Source: Sphingomonadales bacterium (GTDB taxonomy: Bacteria > Bacteroidota > Bacteroidia > UBA7662). From it: a stretch of DNA of 5,379 bases. This document shows, one piece after another, positions 1 to 5,379 of this stretch. The number at the start of each line of letters is the position of its first letter. Within the stretch, counting starts at the first letter, position 1. Both the position numbers and the translations under genes were made by a program. The notes under the pieces were generated by a model. That model had not been told where the DNA came from, searched no databases, and was given only the letters and a program-made list of their open reading frames with translations. The stretch lies in the NCBI GenBank assembly GCA_016872225.1, contig VHAW01000113.1:1-5379 (forward strand), in the 5' to 3' direction.

Positions 1-79
1 GGGCCTACTGGGCTGGGCTGTGCCTGAATTCAATCGCCGGTGGGGCACCGTACGGTGCAAAAAAGTCAATTAACTCGGT
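1..79. other. Downstream flank with no supported gene
   Basis: This stretch follows the stop codon of the export gene and runs to the window edge. It has no ATG on the minus strand. A plus-strand frame is open from base 2 to a TAA at 71-73 (23 codons, ending CKKVN). It could be the tail of a convergent gene, but the tail is too short and matches no family I recognise. The only clear structure is the palindrome listed separately. No canonical intrinsic terminator (hairpin followed by a U-run in the direction of the operon) is visible. Confidence 0.4.
45..58. repeat. Perfect 14-bp palindrome GCACCGTACGGTGC
   Basis: The two halves are exact reverse complements. As RNA it can form a 5-bp stem with a GUAC loop. 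A run of six A follows it on the plus strand (59-64), so operon RNA on the minus strand has its U-run before the hairpin, the wrong order for an intrinsic terminator. A second stem overlaps it: CGGTG at 38-42 can pair with CACCG at 46-50 across a GGG loop, and the two stems compete for bases 46-50. It could be a protein-binding dyad or a 3'-end stabilising hairpin; function is not shown. Confidence 0.6.
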
Positions 80-2593
80 TTATTTAAAGCTATTGAAAAC
101 CACGGTGGCCACGGTGGCCATGGACATCAAGATGCTTGAAATGGCCATCCATTTTCCGTTGTCAAACCCTTCATCCTTGGATTCTTTGGGGGCTTTCATC
201 GGAACCACGACCAAATCCCCCGGATAGATTTTGGGATATCGGGTAATCATCCCTAACACCCTTTTGGTAGAAGCTAATTTGCCGTTGGTCCTCCGAACAT
301 AAATTCGGGATGGATCCCCGGACTCGGATAATCCGCCAGCCCCGGCCAAATACATTCGTATTCGAGGCCCTTCGTAAGTCATCATGACTTGGCTATTTAC
401 GGATCCTTGGACCATGACGATCTCCGATTTTTCGGAGACAATAAGGCGATCCCCGTCCTTGAGCAAAAAATCCCCTTGCTTCTTCCCCGAACTAAGCATA
501 TTCCAAGCCAATGCTATCGTATCGGTGCGAACTACCCTGTGCGCCATTCCCGCACTCGTGGTATTGGAGATATCGATGGCGTCTCTGGCGCTTGAAATTC
601 CTTCCATATCCACTCGTGAAATTTCATATTTCCGAATCAGAATCAACGAGCGTTTATCCGCAAACAAATTAAAGCCCCCTGCTCTTACGATCAAGTCCTT
701 GATCGATTCGGATTTGGTACGCACCGGAAACAAACCCGGCGAATTGAAGGAGCCTTCCACATGGACCATCGCCAAGGGGATATAGACGGGGTTTCGATAC
801 ACTATGACCACATCACCCTCTTCGAGCAAAGTTTCGGAGGCTCGCAATATCAGCATAGAATCGGTTGCCTCCCGAATCACCTTGGCAATTTCCCAGCGAT
901 TGTTCAACGAATCCAAGTCAATACGTCTGGCTATTTTGATCCACTGATCCACAGCGAGACCAGGCTTGAATCCACCCGCCATGAATACGGCATCCTGGGC
1001 CGTCATCCCTGGACCCCAAGGGACGTTGATTTCCCGATTAACTTCCCCCATAACCCGTACCGGCAATTTGGGGAAAAAATCAAAGATGGATCCCACGATA
1101 ACCGAATCACCATCAAACAACGATGGGTCTCGAAGCCCCATCTTGACCGAATCTAAATCAACGTGCTGATGAACTCGAATACCTTCAGGGGTTTTGTGCA
1201 CGATAATTGCTCTGCTCAATAAGGCGGTAGGTTCCAAATTTTCGGCCTGCAAGAACAAATGGCTGAGCTTCATCCCAGGATAATGAGCATATTCGCCGGG
1301 TCTTTTGACGGCTCCGGATAATTGGATCAACCCTCTCTTCTTTTCGGATATGGATTGAACAGTAATGACATCTCCGTCTTTGGGCTCAAAACTCATCAGA
1401 CTATCGCCCTCGAAAGTTAAGTGCCTAATTTCACCGTCAATAACCCGTTCAACCCACACCCGCTTGGTGTAGGCAAAGGCTGTAAAACCTCCCGCATGGG
1501 TGAGCAAATCGCTAAATTTCTCGCCGGCCTTGGATTCGAACAAAGCAGGTCTTCTGATTTCCCCCCGTAACATCATACGACGATGGTAAGGAGGAAAATA
1601 AATCACGTCGTTATCCTGAAGATTCATATTTCCCTCAAAGTCACCACCGCTAAGCAATTTGTAAAGGTCAACTTTGGCCAGCAACTGCCCGTTGCGCCAT
1701 AGTTCCACATTGCGGTAAGTTGAACGGGTAGAGGGACCGCCCGCTAAATGCATCACATGAAACAATTTGGCTACGGACGGAACCATGAAATTTCCGGATT
1801 GGGTTGAACCTACGAGCGTCACCTGGATTTGACGAAAGTCTGCCAAACCCACATGGAGCTTGGTTTGTCCGGTGGCTAATTTGCTGTAGCCGTTGGATTG
1901 TAGATTTTGTTTGAGCCTTTCTAAAACTTGGTCTAAAGTCAAACCAGCCACCGTGATCAACCCTGCATAAGGCATGGTAATTTTGCCGTTGGCCTGAACC
2001 TTGAGCTCAAAACTGGCTTCTTGAAAACCGTAAATCAGAATACTTAACACATCCCCTGGCCCCACCCTGTAATCCACCGGGGGAACCATTTGACCTTCAA
2101 GATTGAAACGAAGCCTGGCCCCGGCAAATAATTCAGAGCCGAACAACACCGAATCCGGAATTTGTTTGGCGCGAATTAACGAGTGATCGTTCGACTTTTT
2201 GGATCGTAAGGTGTCTGCCGAAAGGGCTTGCAAGGAATCCCTGAGCTTGAAGTATTGATCCATCATCTCAAAATTTCCTGCCACGGAACCTGCGGAGGCG
2301 TTGCTCAATCCTCCTGCTCTTTTGCGAAGTTTGTCTACCTCAGCACGGGACAATCCCTTCTGTAACAAATAATTGGATGCCTCGGTTTCGCTCATTCCTT
2401 TGGACTGCACATAACGCTGAAAGGATATGACTTGATCCTGACTAAGCTGATCAATCTTCAGATTGGTCAGGCTTTTGCGATAGAAAAAATCCTGGGCATG
2501 CAGGTCTTGAACTGCCGTTACGCCAATCGTTGCAAACAGCAACAGGCAACGTATGATGAAGAAGCGTTGGGGAGAAATCAATATTTTTATCAT
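80..2593 (-). CDS. Polysaccharide export protein with SLBB repeats (Wza-like, Bacteroidota type)
   Basis: This 837-residue protein probably forms the periplasmic and outer-membrane conduit that exports capsule or exopolysaccharide. Residues 1-34 are a signal peptide with a hydrophobic core at about 11-28 and likely cleavage near LHAQ. The only cysteine there (C16) lies before the core, so there is no lipobox as in E. coli Wza. A helical segment follows (about 45-95), then the Poly_export domain (about 170-250) with DYRVGPGDVLSI at 174-185 and a KITMPYAG strand at 204-211. Six SLBB-like repeats begin near 257, 339, 422, 511, 608 and 725, several with an AGG turn (for example 284-286, 367-369, 539-541, 638-640). 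A hydrophobic segment at 814-835 may be the outer-membrane helix. Wza is about 380 residues; multi-SLBB forms of this size are common in Bacteroidota. The ATG lies two bases after the transferase stop with no clear Shine-Dalgarno, suggesting coupled translation. Family assignment is secure; the polymer is unknown. Confidence 0.93.
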   Translation of the reverse strand: MIKILISPQRFFIIRCLLLFATIGVTAVQDLHAQDFFYRKSLTNLKIDQLSQDQVISFQRYVQSKGMSETEASNYLLQKGLSRAEVDKLRKRAGGLSNASAGSVAGNFEMMDQYFKLRDSLQALSADTLRSKKSNDHSLIRAKQIPDSVLFGSELFAGARLRFNLEGQMVPPVDYRVGPGDVLSILIYGFQEASFELKVQANGKITMPYAGLITVAGLTLDQVLERLKQNLQSNGYSKLATGQTKLHVGLADFRQIQVTLVGSTQSGNFMVPSVAKLFHVMHLAGGPSTRSTYRNVELWRNGQLLAKVDLYKLLSGGDFEGNMNLQDNDVIYFPPYHRRMMLRGEIRRPALFESKAGEKFSDLLTHAGGFTAFAYTKRVWVERVIDGEIRHLTFEGDSLMSFEPKDGDVITVQSISEKKRGLIQLSGAVKRPGEYAHYPGMKLSHLFLQAENLEPTALLSRAIIVHKTPEGIRVHQHVDLDSVKMGLRDPSLFDGDSVIVGSIFDFFPKLPVRVMGEVNREINVPWGPGMTAQDAVFMAGGFKPGLAVDQWIKIARRIDLDSLNNRWEIAKVIREATDSMLILRASETLLEEGDVVIVYRNPVYIPLAMVHVEGSFNSPGLFPVRTKSESIKDLIVRAGGFNLFADKRSLILIRKYEISRVDMEGISSARDAIDISNTTSAGMAHRVVRTDTIALAWNMLSSGKKQGDFLLKDGDRLIVSEKSEIVMVQGSVNSQVMMTYEGPRIRMYLAGAGGLSESGDPSRIYVRRTNGKLASTKRVLGMITRYPKIYPGDLVVVPMKAPKESKDEGFDNGKWMAISSILMSMATVATVVFNSFK
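101..118. repeat. 9-bp tandem duplication in the export gene's 3' end
   Basis: CACGGTGGC occurs twice back to back (101-109 and 110-118). On the coding strand it gives the residues ATVATV inside the C-terminal hydrophobic segment of the export protein. Because the unit is nine bases, a gain or loss of one copy would keep the frame and change the membrane segment by three residues. It may simply be chance or a small slippage event. Confidence 0.7.
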
Positions 2594-2595
2594 GG

Positions 2596-3198
2596 TTATT
2601 GGTAAATTTTAAGGGTGCGAAGCAAGATCACTGCATCCAAACGCAGGGAAGCATGCTTCAAATAATAAAGATCATGAGGGAGCTTGGCCTCGTTGTCTTC
2701 AGCAGTCGCATTTGGGTTTTGAATTTGCGCCCAACCGGTAATGCCTGGCAGTGCAAGTTGCCGGTCCTCGTAACCGGGTAGATCTTTAACGCATTGATGG
2801 TAATAGAAAGGAACCTCCGGTCGAGGGCCGATCCAGCTCATTTCGCCCTTCAACACATTCCAAATTTGAGGAAACTCATCAATGCGCCAGCGGCGCAGGA
2901 ATGATCCTAATGGTAACAAATCTTCTTTGGTGTGGGTGAACTGTAGCGACGTAGGATGATTGGCGCGAATGGTCCTCACCTTGTAAATCCAAAAGGCTTG
3001 TCCACCATGGCCGATGCGCTCCTGGGCATACAAAAAAGATCTTTGTCCAAAAATAAGGGTTACCAACCATGCAACGCCAAGCACGGTATGCATTGGAATC
3101 CATAACAACAAGCAAAGCATAAGGTCAAGCCCCCGGCGGTATCCACTGTTCAGGTAGAACAATCCTTGGTATCGCCGGGAATGATCAACCAAACTCAT
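2596..3198 (-). CDS. Monotopic phosphoglycosyl transferase (bacterial sugar transferase family, PglC-like short form)
   Basis: This 200-residue enzyme should move a sugar phosphate from a UDP-sugar to undecaprenyl phosphate at the inner membrane, the first committed step of lipid-linked glycan synthesis. One hydrophobic segment at about 24-50, with R22, D25 and a central P35, fits the re-entrant helix of this family. The hallmark motifs follow in order: QERIG at 59-63, KVRT at 73-76, RIDEFPQ at 105-111 with the catalytic Asp-Glu pair D107-E108, NVLKGEMSWIGPRPE at 114-128, PGITGWAQ at 151-158, and DLYYLKHASLRLD at 176-188. It lacks the extra N-terminal membrane domain of WcaJ/WbaP-type enzymes, so it is a minimal catalytic unit. 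The stop lies two bases before the export gene and the start is 42 bp after the Wzi stop. No clear Shine-Dalgarno precedes the ATG. The sugar cannot be told from sequence; family confidence is very high. Confidence 0.95.
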   Translation of the reverse strand: MSLVDHSRRYQGLFYLNSGYRRGLDLMLCLLLWIPMHTVLGVAWLVTLIFGQRSFLYAQERIGHGGQAFWIYKVRTIRANHPTSLQFTHTKEDLLPLGSFLRRWRIDEFPQIWNVLKGEMSWIGPRPEVPFYYHQCVKDLPGYEDRQLALPGITGWAQIQNPNATAEDNEAKLPHDLYYLKHASLRLDAVILLRTLKIYQ

Positions 3199-3205
3199 CG
3201 GGTAC

Positions 3206-3240
3206 GAATTTAAGTGAATTAAGACGAGTTAAGGTGAATT
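3206..3240. repeat. 10-bp periodic repeat in the Wzi-transferase gap
   Basis: GAATT occurs at 3206, 3216 and 3236 and GAGTT at 3226, so GA(A/G)TT recurs four times at exactly 10-bp spacing. The bases between are also similar: 3211-3220 and 3231-3240 match at 8 of 10 positions, and 3221-3230 matches 3231-3240 at 7 of 10. The array fills nearly all of the 42-bp gap and ends next to the transferase ATG. One helical turn per unit would place the repeats on one DNA face, which suits a binding site, but degenerate slippage is equally possible. No good Bacteroidota promoter (TTTG / TAnnTTTG) is visible here. Confidence 0.55.
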
Positions 3241-5004
3241 TCAAAAGCGATACACCGTATTAACTTCCAGATTGAGCGACCATGCATTGACCCCTGGGAA
3301 TCGGAAAGGCCCCTGCAAGGCGAACGGTTCGTAATTCCACTGGAAATTGTACGTCCTCAGCAAATGAAGGCGATAACCCACGTTCAAACGGTGGTAACTA
3401 GTTTGATGGCTAAGGATAAAGCCCCAATCCACAAAGTGCTTGGATAAATCCTTGAAGAAGGGATTGGGCGCATTGGCCCCGTACAAACTCAGGTAGTCGA
3501 TCGTGGAATAGAACAAATCCTCGTTGTACACCACCCGCTCGTAATGAAGGCCCCAAGTATCGCGGCCGTTGCCGTAGGTCATGCCAAGGGTGGTTATGTT
3601 GCTCCCAGGCCCTATGCCTGCCCCCATCACCTGCCCGCGATGGGTCCAACCCACTTTGTTGCCGTGGGTATAGAAACTATAGGTGATTTTGCCCGGTTGG
3701 ATATAGTTGTCCATGGGGGCCTGCAGTCGGGTTGTCTCGCCCATGAATTGTATCCAACGGTCCTTACCAGGCAGGAGGTAGAGCTTGCGCATGCCGCCCA
3801 TCCAGACGGTGGTCGCCAGGGGCCTGGTCATCAGGTCCTCCAAGTCCCACCAATGATCATCCCTGGCCAATTCCACATAAACTTCGGCATGGGCTGGACG
3901 GAAGAGGTAACGCAAATTGACCCCAATGATTTGGTTTCGGTTAAGCGTGTTACGTTCCGATGCCGTGGACGCCAGCCCCAATTCGTCGATATAGAGAATC
4001 TTAAGGTAAGACAGGGGGGTCGGTGGATTACCCTTGACCTGCACCACCCGGTTCACGCCCAGGAACAAACCCGGGAGCAGGGAGGGCTGCCACACGATTT
4101 GCATGGCGTTGATGTAGCTATGGGTTCCGTTGCGGCGCAGGGTATCGGGCTTGAGATCGGGGGCGCGCGGTGGCCAAGTCCCCGCCGGATAGCGGAGGCT
4201 GTAGCCGGCATAACCGGAGTATTGGAGGTTGCCGAAGATCATGGCGCCTTCGAAGGTCCCGTAACGACTGCGCAGCGGGCGGTTGGTGTGGATGACCCCG
4301 TGGGACAGGCCCGGAGCATTGTTGGACAGGATCAAGGAATTCTGAAGGCCTGGCCCCCACCAACGGTTTTCGGAAGACCAACCCGCCGAAATGGCACCCA
4401 AGCGAAGCTTCACAAAGGACTGTCCAGCAAACGAGGCGCTGTACGGTTCATTGCCCATGCGCTCCGGCATATCAATATCCCTTGCTCGGAATGGCGGATT
4501 GATGAAGGTTTTGTTCTGGGCATACACCATTTCCGGCTGGTACTGCATTTCGAGGGGCCCCACTTTGGCATAAATTCCGGCACTCAGCATCGTTTGGATA
4601 CCACGGGAAGGCACCATAGGTCCGTCGTTCCATCCGTAGGGATGGTGTCCGTTGCGTCGGTTTTGGGTTTGGAGGGGAAGCAGGCGGAGGGCCCAAGGAA
4701 TATTCCAACGCCGCCAACGCAAAGTATCCCATCGGTTGAGTTCCGGTAGTGGCTGCACAGGGTTGGCAGGGGCCCATAGGGAATCGTAGCCCCAACCTTG
4801 CTGAAGGCCCATGGCCGAAGCGGGGTCCACTGGCCGAAGCATAAAGGAAACATTGCTATCCAAGCGCCCCATGAGTTGACCCCTGCGCAACGCATCCTCC
4901 CAAAAAACGGTACCAACCGGCATACTCTGGGCTTGCACTTGGCGGTTGTTGAGGCATAACACCATATATATCAACGCAAGAAGGCCCAATACGCCGGATT
5001 TCAC
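3241..5004 (-). CDS. Capsule assembly Wzi family outer-membrane protein
   Basis: Taken from an internal GTG at 5002-5004 this protein is 587 residues, a normal size for Bacteroidota Wzi-like proteins. Residues 1-25 then form a good signal peptide: a lysine at 2, hydrophobic core GVLGLLALIYMVLCL, and a VQA cleavage site at 23-25. Family hallmarks follow: PYGWNDG at 122-128, ENRWWGPG at 212-219, SNNAPG at 227-232, GWTHRGQ at 452-458, GAGIGPGSN at 461-469 and ERVVYNED at 489-496. It ends in phenylalanine, as beta-barrel outer-membrane proteins do. By analogy with E. coli Wzi it may anchor or organise surface polysaccharide. The reading frame is open upstream into the methyltransferase with no stop, so an automatic caller would report one long gene. 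I chose the GTG because a Sec signal peptide must be N-terminal to work. Family is secure; the exact start is inferred. Confidence 0.88.
   Translation of the reverse strand: MKSGVLGLLALIYMVLCLNNRQVQAQSMPVGTVFWEDALRRGQLMGRLDSNVSFMLRPVDPASAMGLQQGWGYDSLWAPANPVQPLPELNRWDTLRWRRWNIPWALRLLPLQTQNRRNGHHPYGWNDGPMVPSRGIQTMLSAGIYAKVGPLEMQYQPEMVYAQNKTFINPPFRARDIDMPERMGNEPYSASFAGQSFVKLRLGAISAGWSSENRWWGPGLQNSLILSNNAPGLSHGVIHTNRPLRSRYGTFEGAMIFGNLQYSGYAGYSLRYPAGTWPPRAPDLKPDTLRRNGTHSYINAMQIVWQPSLLPGLFLGVNRVVQVKGNPPTPLSYLKILYIDELGLASTASERNTLNRNQIIGVNLRYLFRPAHAEVYVELARDDHWWDLEDLMTRPLATTVWMGGMRKLYLLPGKDRWIQFMGETTRLQAPMDNYIQPGKITYSFYTHGNKVGWTHRGQVMGAGIGPGSNITTLGMTYGNGRDTWGLHYERVVYNEDLFYSTIDYLSLYGANAPNPFFKDLSKHFVDWGFILSHQTSYHRLNVGYRLHLLRTYNFQWNYEPFALQGPFRFPGVNAWSLNLEVNTVYRF
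5001..5004 (-). other. Methyltransferase-Wzi junction with GTGA
   Basis: On the coding strand the junction reads GTGA. GTG is the likely Wzi start and is in frame with the methyltransferase above it. The overlapping TGA (5001-5003) is one base out of that frame. If one base upstream were extra, for example the C at 5010, the methyltransferase would end with residues EQYLVVL and stop on this TGA in a classic four-base overlap. As given, no stop separates the two genes. No homopolymer longer than three bases is nearby, which makes a simple homopolymer sequencing error less likely. Confidence 0.5.
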
Positions 5005-5379
5005 AGCACGAACCAGGTATTGTTCCGCCACCAAATCGCGGGCTAGGCCCATCGTTAATCGGTTCCACCAGGCAGAGAAAGAACTGGGGGCGTGGGGTGT
5101 TTCGGTCACAAGGTCCACCTGCATGGATTTGCGGTGCATCAACGAAACGGCGGTGCTTCGGGTGAAGAACCGCAGGTGGGTGCGGTCCATAATTCCCCGT
5201 TCGGCGTATTCAAAACGCCCCCGGACTCCCAGATTCCATAACACCGGAAGCCTACGCAGGTTGGGAATACTCGCGATAATCCATCCCCCAGAAACCAATT
5301 TATCGGCCAGGACATCCACCACCGCCCACGGGTCTTGCAAATGCTCCAAAACATCCAAACACAGAATACCTTGAAGCGA
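5005..5379 (-). CDS. Class I SAM-dependent methyltransferase, C-terminal part (cut by the window edge)
   Basis: The last 125 codons of a methyltransferase are visible; the start and the glycine-rich SAM-binding motif I lie beyond the window. Counting from the edge, the family motifs are LDVLEHLQDPW at 8-18, a GG turn at 31-32, SIPN at 37-40, GIMDRTHLRFFT at 62-73 and AEQYLV at 118-123. This set is typical of the Methyltransf_23/UbiG-like group often found in polysaccharide and O-antigen clusters, where it may methylate a sugar or a glycan end. The substrate cannot be told here. A TTG at 5356-5358 could be taken for a start, but seven codons before it are open and the family needs the N-terminal Rossmann half, so the gene must begin outside. 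No stop occurs before the Wzi signal peptide, so the true C-terminus is uncertain. Confidence 0.85.

Noticed and set aside
45..64. Rho-independent terminator for the operon
   Set aside because: The hairpin is good, but on the minus strand the T-run comes before it rather than after it, and on the plus strand it is followed by A, not T.
2..73. Plus-strand 23-codon frame ending at TAA as the tail of a convergent gene
   Set aside because: It is too short to judge and no family motif is visible; another plus-strand frame is also open here. It needs the sequence to the left.
761..1156. Plus-strand open frame of 131 codons inside the export gene
   Set aside because: It lies wholly antisense to a well-supported SLBB protein and its translation shows no family features.
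3205..3245. Bacteroidota-type promoter (TTTG, about 20 bases, TAnnTTTG) before the sugar transferase
   Set aside because: A TTTG lies at the Wzi stop on the minus strand, but at the right spacing only TAATTCAC is found, a poor match. The TAAATTCG further on is too far away.
3544..4749. Long plus-strand open frame (401 codons) antisense to the Wzi gene
   Set aside because: The opposite strand carries unmistakable Wzi motifs across the same stretch. The antisense translation shows no recognisable domain and is explained by the high G+C and codon bias of the real gene.
5356..5358. TTG as the start of the methyltransferase-Wzi frame
   Set aside because: It falls within the conserved LDVLEH motif, and the frame remains open to the window edge. 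The SAM-binding half of the domain must lie upstream.

Overview
The window looks like part of an exopolysaccharide or capsule locus from a member of the Bacteroidota. Three points support this. The Wzi-like outer-membrane protein is of the roughly 590-residue type found in that phylum. The polysaccharide-export protein is a long form with several SLBB repeats. None of the visible starts has a convincing Shine-Dalgarno sequence. Genus and species cannot be read from the sequence. Sampled lines give roughly 40-53% G+C over the export gene and 50-70% over the Wzi gene.

Every gene I can support is on the minus strand and is read from high to low coordinates. First comes the C-terminal half of a class I SAM-dependent methyltransferase, cut by the right window edge (5005-5379). 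Its frame runs with no stop codon into a Wzi-family capsule assembly protein (3241-5004). After a 42-bp gap carrying a 10-bp periodic repeat comes a short monotopic phosphoglycosyl transferase (2596-3198). Two bases later comes a large periplasmic/outer-membrane polysaccharide export protein with six SLBB-like repeats (80-2593). The last 79 bp hold no supported gene but contain a perfect 14-bp palindrome.

The tight spacing suggests one transcription unit. In the inferred scheme, the phosphoglycosyl transferase puts the first sugar phosphate on undecaprenyl phosphate, the methyltransferase may decorate a glycan or precursor, the SLBB protein carries polymer through the periplasm and outer membrane, and the Wzi protein helps surface assembly or retention. 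Polymerase, flippase, co-polymerase and other glycosyltransferases are not in the window.

The window is mostly ordinary for this kind of locus. The one real oddity is the uninterrupted methyltransferase-Wzi frame: a true fusion would put a Sec signal peptide in the middle of a cytoplasmic enzyme. An internal GTG start, or a one-base indel that removed a GTGA stop/start overlap, is more plausible. I saw no tRNA, rRNA, CRISPR array, transposase or phage gene.
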